Shown here piece after piece: positions 62,501-64,000 of a DNA stretch of 64,000 nucleotides. The position numbers and the translations under genes were made by a program. The notes under the pieces were generated by a model. That model was not told the DNA's origin. It made no database searches and saw only the letters and a list, made by a program, of their open reading frames with translations. Positions within the stretch are counted from its first letter, which is position 1; every line of letters starts with the position of its first letter. This stretch comes from Flavobacterium subsaxonicum WB 4.1-42 = DSM 21790 (GTDB taxonomy: Bacteria; Bacteroidota; Bacteroidia; Flavobacteriales; Flavobacteriaceae), in assembly GCF_000422725.1 (NCBI RefSeq), contig NZ_AUGP01000029.1:114683-178682 (forward strand). Reading direction: 5' to 3'.

Positions 62501-62840
62501 TAGTAACAGTTTTTTCTTTACTATTTAAAAGACTGCCCATAGACTGCATTGCCACAACTTTATAAGTAGCTGCACCCAAGCTACCAAGATAGCCCGTGCT
62601 TAAAACAGCAATCGGGTTATTTGTATTGGGTAATTTATACACCTTATATAGCATTGCAGCATTTGGTGTAGTGTTAGAAACTGAGAAGGTTAATGATCCG
62701 TTACCTAAACAGGTCTCATCAGTTTTTGTAACTGTTAAGCTAAAGTCAGATAATTGTGCATTAACAAATGTTGTAAACAACAACATTACGAACGTAGCGA
62801 TTTTAATTTTTCCCATAAAACTTGTAATTTTCCTTGTCAT
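59565..62840 (-). CDS. Giant T9SS type B cell-surface protein, paralog of the 5.4 kb gene
   Basis: The product has 1091 residues. The signal peptide is near residues 12-28 (IATFVMLLFTTFVNAQ); an internal Met nine residues in could also start. The body consists of beta-sandwich repeats (AGTYKIRVFNSCG, IGTYKIEFTDDCG, EGQYSFKATDVCG). The end (YPNYFTPNGDGSHDTWNIKHAP ... VVIMDRYGKIITAF ... YWFVVTREDGRELKGHFAMLR) is a type B T9SS sorting domain. It aligns along its whole length with the 5422-8772 protein, including the GTWGHP landmark. Three terminator-like hairpins follow its 3' end. Confidence 0.93.
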   Translation of the reverse strand: MTRKITSFMGKIKIATFVMLLFTTFVNAQLSDFSLTVTKTDETCLGNGSLTFSVSNTTPNAAMLYKVYKLPNTNNPIAVLSTGYLGSLGAATYKVVAMQSMGSLLNSKEKTVTIGSQIVPLVFNVTSSNQNCATGGSVIVNTTSGTFASAEIIGGPQLRPMQSSNVFDGLPAGTYKIRVFNSCGVGKVKTYTLALINAVLNIGDTTYPDALSPLCDQITVTNTITPSSGTISYPLTVSRTLSVLDISGNSMEFNDYFATGDPNSLTVTTTVPRLQTDSYTYDFSVTDGCSTVYQNSAIIDPSIKVALAPIDAPCANKYLKLTASRFTGSYTVNITGPAGFNPVTYNATPQGPFTLGTVIYGSATNTVPFGTYEVTITDSCNRTATTTLEIEFEKPQPSVGGVNNGCFSVFGKISASVPAANIVSARVLTGPATYSTSYSVNVDSSITPNGELIILDVPIGTYKIEFTDDCGFTYEKNVVVPAFVEKDFYLVTLPGCQPGYGTVRYQSGNGDLTSVQITAAPYSGSFPIDVSQNIIANGDFYMGNLPEGQYSFKATDVCGIVHELPIFVEGYHPPQTGFEFTPNCGSFSIKVTDAGNGTEGAVYFLQKYYPITGTWGHPGNNNNPYTEGAVPTAQTGLKLVNLTARNNLNYQGKFRVIKKFESFTTATSDNSMCVSSLGEFNYNDGLSINTAYTLACVGSPNDVMLEITGQPTSFKIIEKNGQPFSFDNGASNIFVNIEPAEYVFQIENDCGDIVTQWFNVLTLPSIADATQPEDMVLCVENGTAATYQYHLTDQNDGILNGLYSAMYTITYHLTFEDADTGVNPLPEYYTSTGNGQVVYARLIHNEISLCHGVTSFKLFVGEYQEPIIATTGTICNDSRLGLSANAGYSSYLWSTGETTQSIFVTEPGVYTVIVEKDYGTTTCDGYAEVEIKESYTPEIIKIESEDWTEDNNTITIHAQGAADLEYSLDGVTYQTSNVFTGLDTGLFNIYVKDAHGCGQVNKEVVLLNYPNYFTPNGDGSHDTWNIKHAPMEPHMKVVIMDRYGKIITAFGSTSRGWDGTLNGIQLPSTDYWFVVTREDGRELKGHFAMLR

Positions 62841-63840
62841 TTAAAAACCTAATCTTTTTGTTAAGAATAATACTGTCTGCATTACCAGGCTTTCTTTCAT
62901 CATTTCACATTGCAATATTAATTAATTTTACAATATAAAACACTGATTTATAGATAGTTACACTTGCATTTCGTCGTTTGTTTAAGCATTATTCAAGTAT
63001 TAATTACCCGTAAAAAACAACAAACTTCTGATTAACAAGCTTTTAACTATTTTTTTATAAGCCTTTATATAATTTTTGAATAATGTTAAATTTTATTTTT
63101 TTAACATTAATACACAATAAAACTATATATATTTTAAATATAATACAACAAATTGGCAAAAAAAATAACTATTTAGTACTAAAATGAATATTTAGTAGTA
63201 ATTTAAATAACACGAATTATCTTATTAAATATGCAAAGATTTTATGTTGGTTATGATAATTTTATCATAACCCAAAAGAGTTTGACATCGATAAGTGCGT
63301 TAATAAGAAAAATATTACTATAGATATACAGTAATTTATTTTCGTTTAAATTTTTTAGATTGGGATAAACAGCAAACCCAAGAGCATTAAAATAAGATGC
63401 CCACCATACAATTAAAATAATTATTATTTTAAATTGTAAATAGGTTTAAATAGTACATAAGCTTAATGCAATAGCGGATAATGCTAACTATTAAGTGTAC
63501 ACTGTATTGAAATAATTTCAATAAGATGAAATTGATTTAGATTTGTATTACCTGAACAATAGAGAGAATATATGAGCAGCAATAATTAATTTGAGATAAA
63601 TTGGCCAACAGATAAATAATTTATCATTTAAGATACTTACCCGGCATTAGAAGATAGGTAATTAGTGTGCAGTTTGGCAAAACCAGCTAACATCAATTTA
63701 AATCCCGGAGCTGTTAGCTGGGTTGTCATTTCAGTCTATAGCTATAGATTATCCATAATTGTGTTGATAGGGTTTTAACCAGGATAAAAAATCCTTTAAA
63801 TCCCCTGCTTTGGGATACTTTTCCCAAAAAATTTAGGCAC
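62841..63840. other. AT-rich 1 kb gap with palindromes, no gene seen
   Basis: No convincing ORF or tRNA is visible between the type B gene and the rRNA operon end. Inverted repeats occur at 63249-63258/63263-63272 (10 bp arms, 4 nt loop), 63681-63692/63712-63724 (12 bp arms with one bulge) and 63735-63748 (perfect TCTATAGCTATAGA). None is followed by a T run, so they are not obvious terminators. The promoter of the 62840 gene was not resolved. Confidence 0.6.
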
Positions 63841-63872
63841 AAAAAAAAGCCCTATCCGTTTGGATAGGGCTT
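63841..63872 (-). terminator. rRNA operon terminator
   Basis: AAGCCCTATCC (63847-63857) and GGATAGGGCTT (63862-63872) form a perfect 11 bp stem with a 4 nt loop, followed on the minus strand by T8. It lies just after the 5S gene. Confidence 0.93.
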
Positions 63873-63881
63873 TTCAAAAGA

Positions 63882-63988
63882 AAGGCGATGACATACTCTC
63901 CCACAAATTGCAGTACCATCTGCGCAGGCGGGCTTAACTTCTCTGTTCGGGATGGGAAGAGGTGAGCCCCGCCGCAATAATCACCTTA
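63882..63988 (-). rRNA. rrf: 5S ribosomal RNA
   Basis: The minus strand reads the canonical 5S core CCCATCCCGAACAGAGAAGTT (helix/loop B-C region) and GGTACTGC, GGGAGAGTA (loop E/helix IV-V). The 5' end GGTGAT pairs with the 3' end ATCGCC to close helix I. The length of about 107 nt is normal for Bacteroidota. The exact ends are estimated to within a few bases. It is the last gene of an rRNA operon whose 23S gene would lie beyond the window edge. Confidence 0.95.
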
Positions 63989-64000
63989 AAAGGTTTATTG

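Noticed and set aside
62841..63840. Possible replication origin in the AT-rich gap
   Set aside because: Only one DnaA-box-like sequence with mismatches was noticed, and no dnaA or other origin-linked gene is nearby.

Overview
The window looks like chromosomal DNA of a Flavobacteriaceae bacterium, probably Flavobacterium or a close relative. The grounds are: type IX secretion system (T9SS) parts and several giant T9SS substrates; Bacteroidota promoters (TTTG, about 19 bp, TAnnTTTG) with almost no Shine-Dalgarno sequences; the dapA-ferritin-bamD-rpoZ-coaBC-porD-recN-fabV gene order; and flavobacterial DUF families (DUF6913, DUF3810, DUF4197, PorD/DUF4835). No prophage, IS element, tRNA or CRISPR array was seen. 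These assignments come from reading motifs and family resemblance, not from database searches.

Layout. 1-5.1 kb (minus): the start of a large exported protein with a 180-residue tandem duplication, a fasciclin protein, and ribosomal protein S1. 5.4-8.8 kb (plus): a giant T9SS type B adhesin-like protein. 8.9-16.5 kb: an MFS nucleoside transporter, cmk-porQ, an S41 peptidase and lon. 16.7-20.2 kb: a T9SS type A protein. 20.5-29.0 kb (minus): a housekeeping block (fabV, recN, porD, coaBC, rpoZ, bamD, ferritin, dapA, DUF6913). 29.1-30.8 kb: a 5'-nucleotidase split into two overlapping genes. 31.1-36.8 kb: catalase, two tandem DUF4197 paralogs, a small leader-like transcript, a vitamin-K-dependent gamma-carboxylase homologue and a thioredoxin-like protein. 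36.8-43.6 kb (minus): a T9SS DUF6055-like protein with an HExxH motif and a beta-helix, two unknown genes, a metal-receptor-like protein, pyrF, prfA and a Fur-family regulator. 43.8-47.9 kb (plus): a flavin oxidoreductase, a DUF6265 lipoprotein, a pentapeptide-repeat protein and an S9 peptidase. 48.0-53.8 kb (minus): an unrecognised two-gene exported-protein pair, pepD, a DUF433/DUF5615 toxin-antitoxin-like pair and a 2Fe-2S protein. 53.9-57.0 kb (plus): DUF3810, then an ECF sigma factor, a membrane protein and a TraB/GumN protein. 57.0-62.8 kb: an acyltransferase, a NUDIX hydrolase, DUF4268, two predicted small RNA units and a second giant T9SS type B protein, paralogous to the one at 5.4 kb. 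The window ends in a 1 kb AT-rich gap and a 5S rRNA, the distal end of an rRNA operon on the minus strand.

How the genes fit together. PorQ, PorD and BamD belong to outer-membrane protein export and assembly. At least four large cargo proteins carry type A or type B C-terminal signals for T9SS. The main candidate for something undescribed is the interval 59.0-59.5 kb. There, a module made of an inverted repeat, a -33 element, a -7 element and a C4/G4 terminator hairpin occurs twice on the minus strand with identical internal spacing and no open reading frame. Other points of interest are the gamma-carboxylase homologue with its conserved active-site Lys, the split 5'-nucleotidase, and the uncharacterised 47983-51262 gene pair. 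In many places a promoter element lies inside or next to the longest possible ORF, so several starts given here are shorter than the longest ORF.
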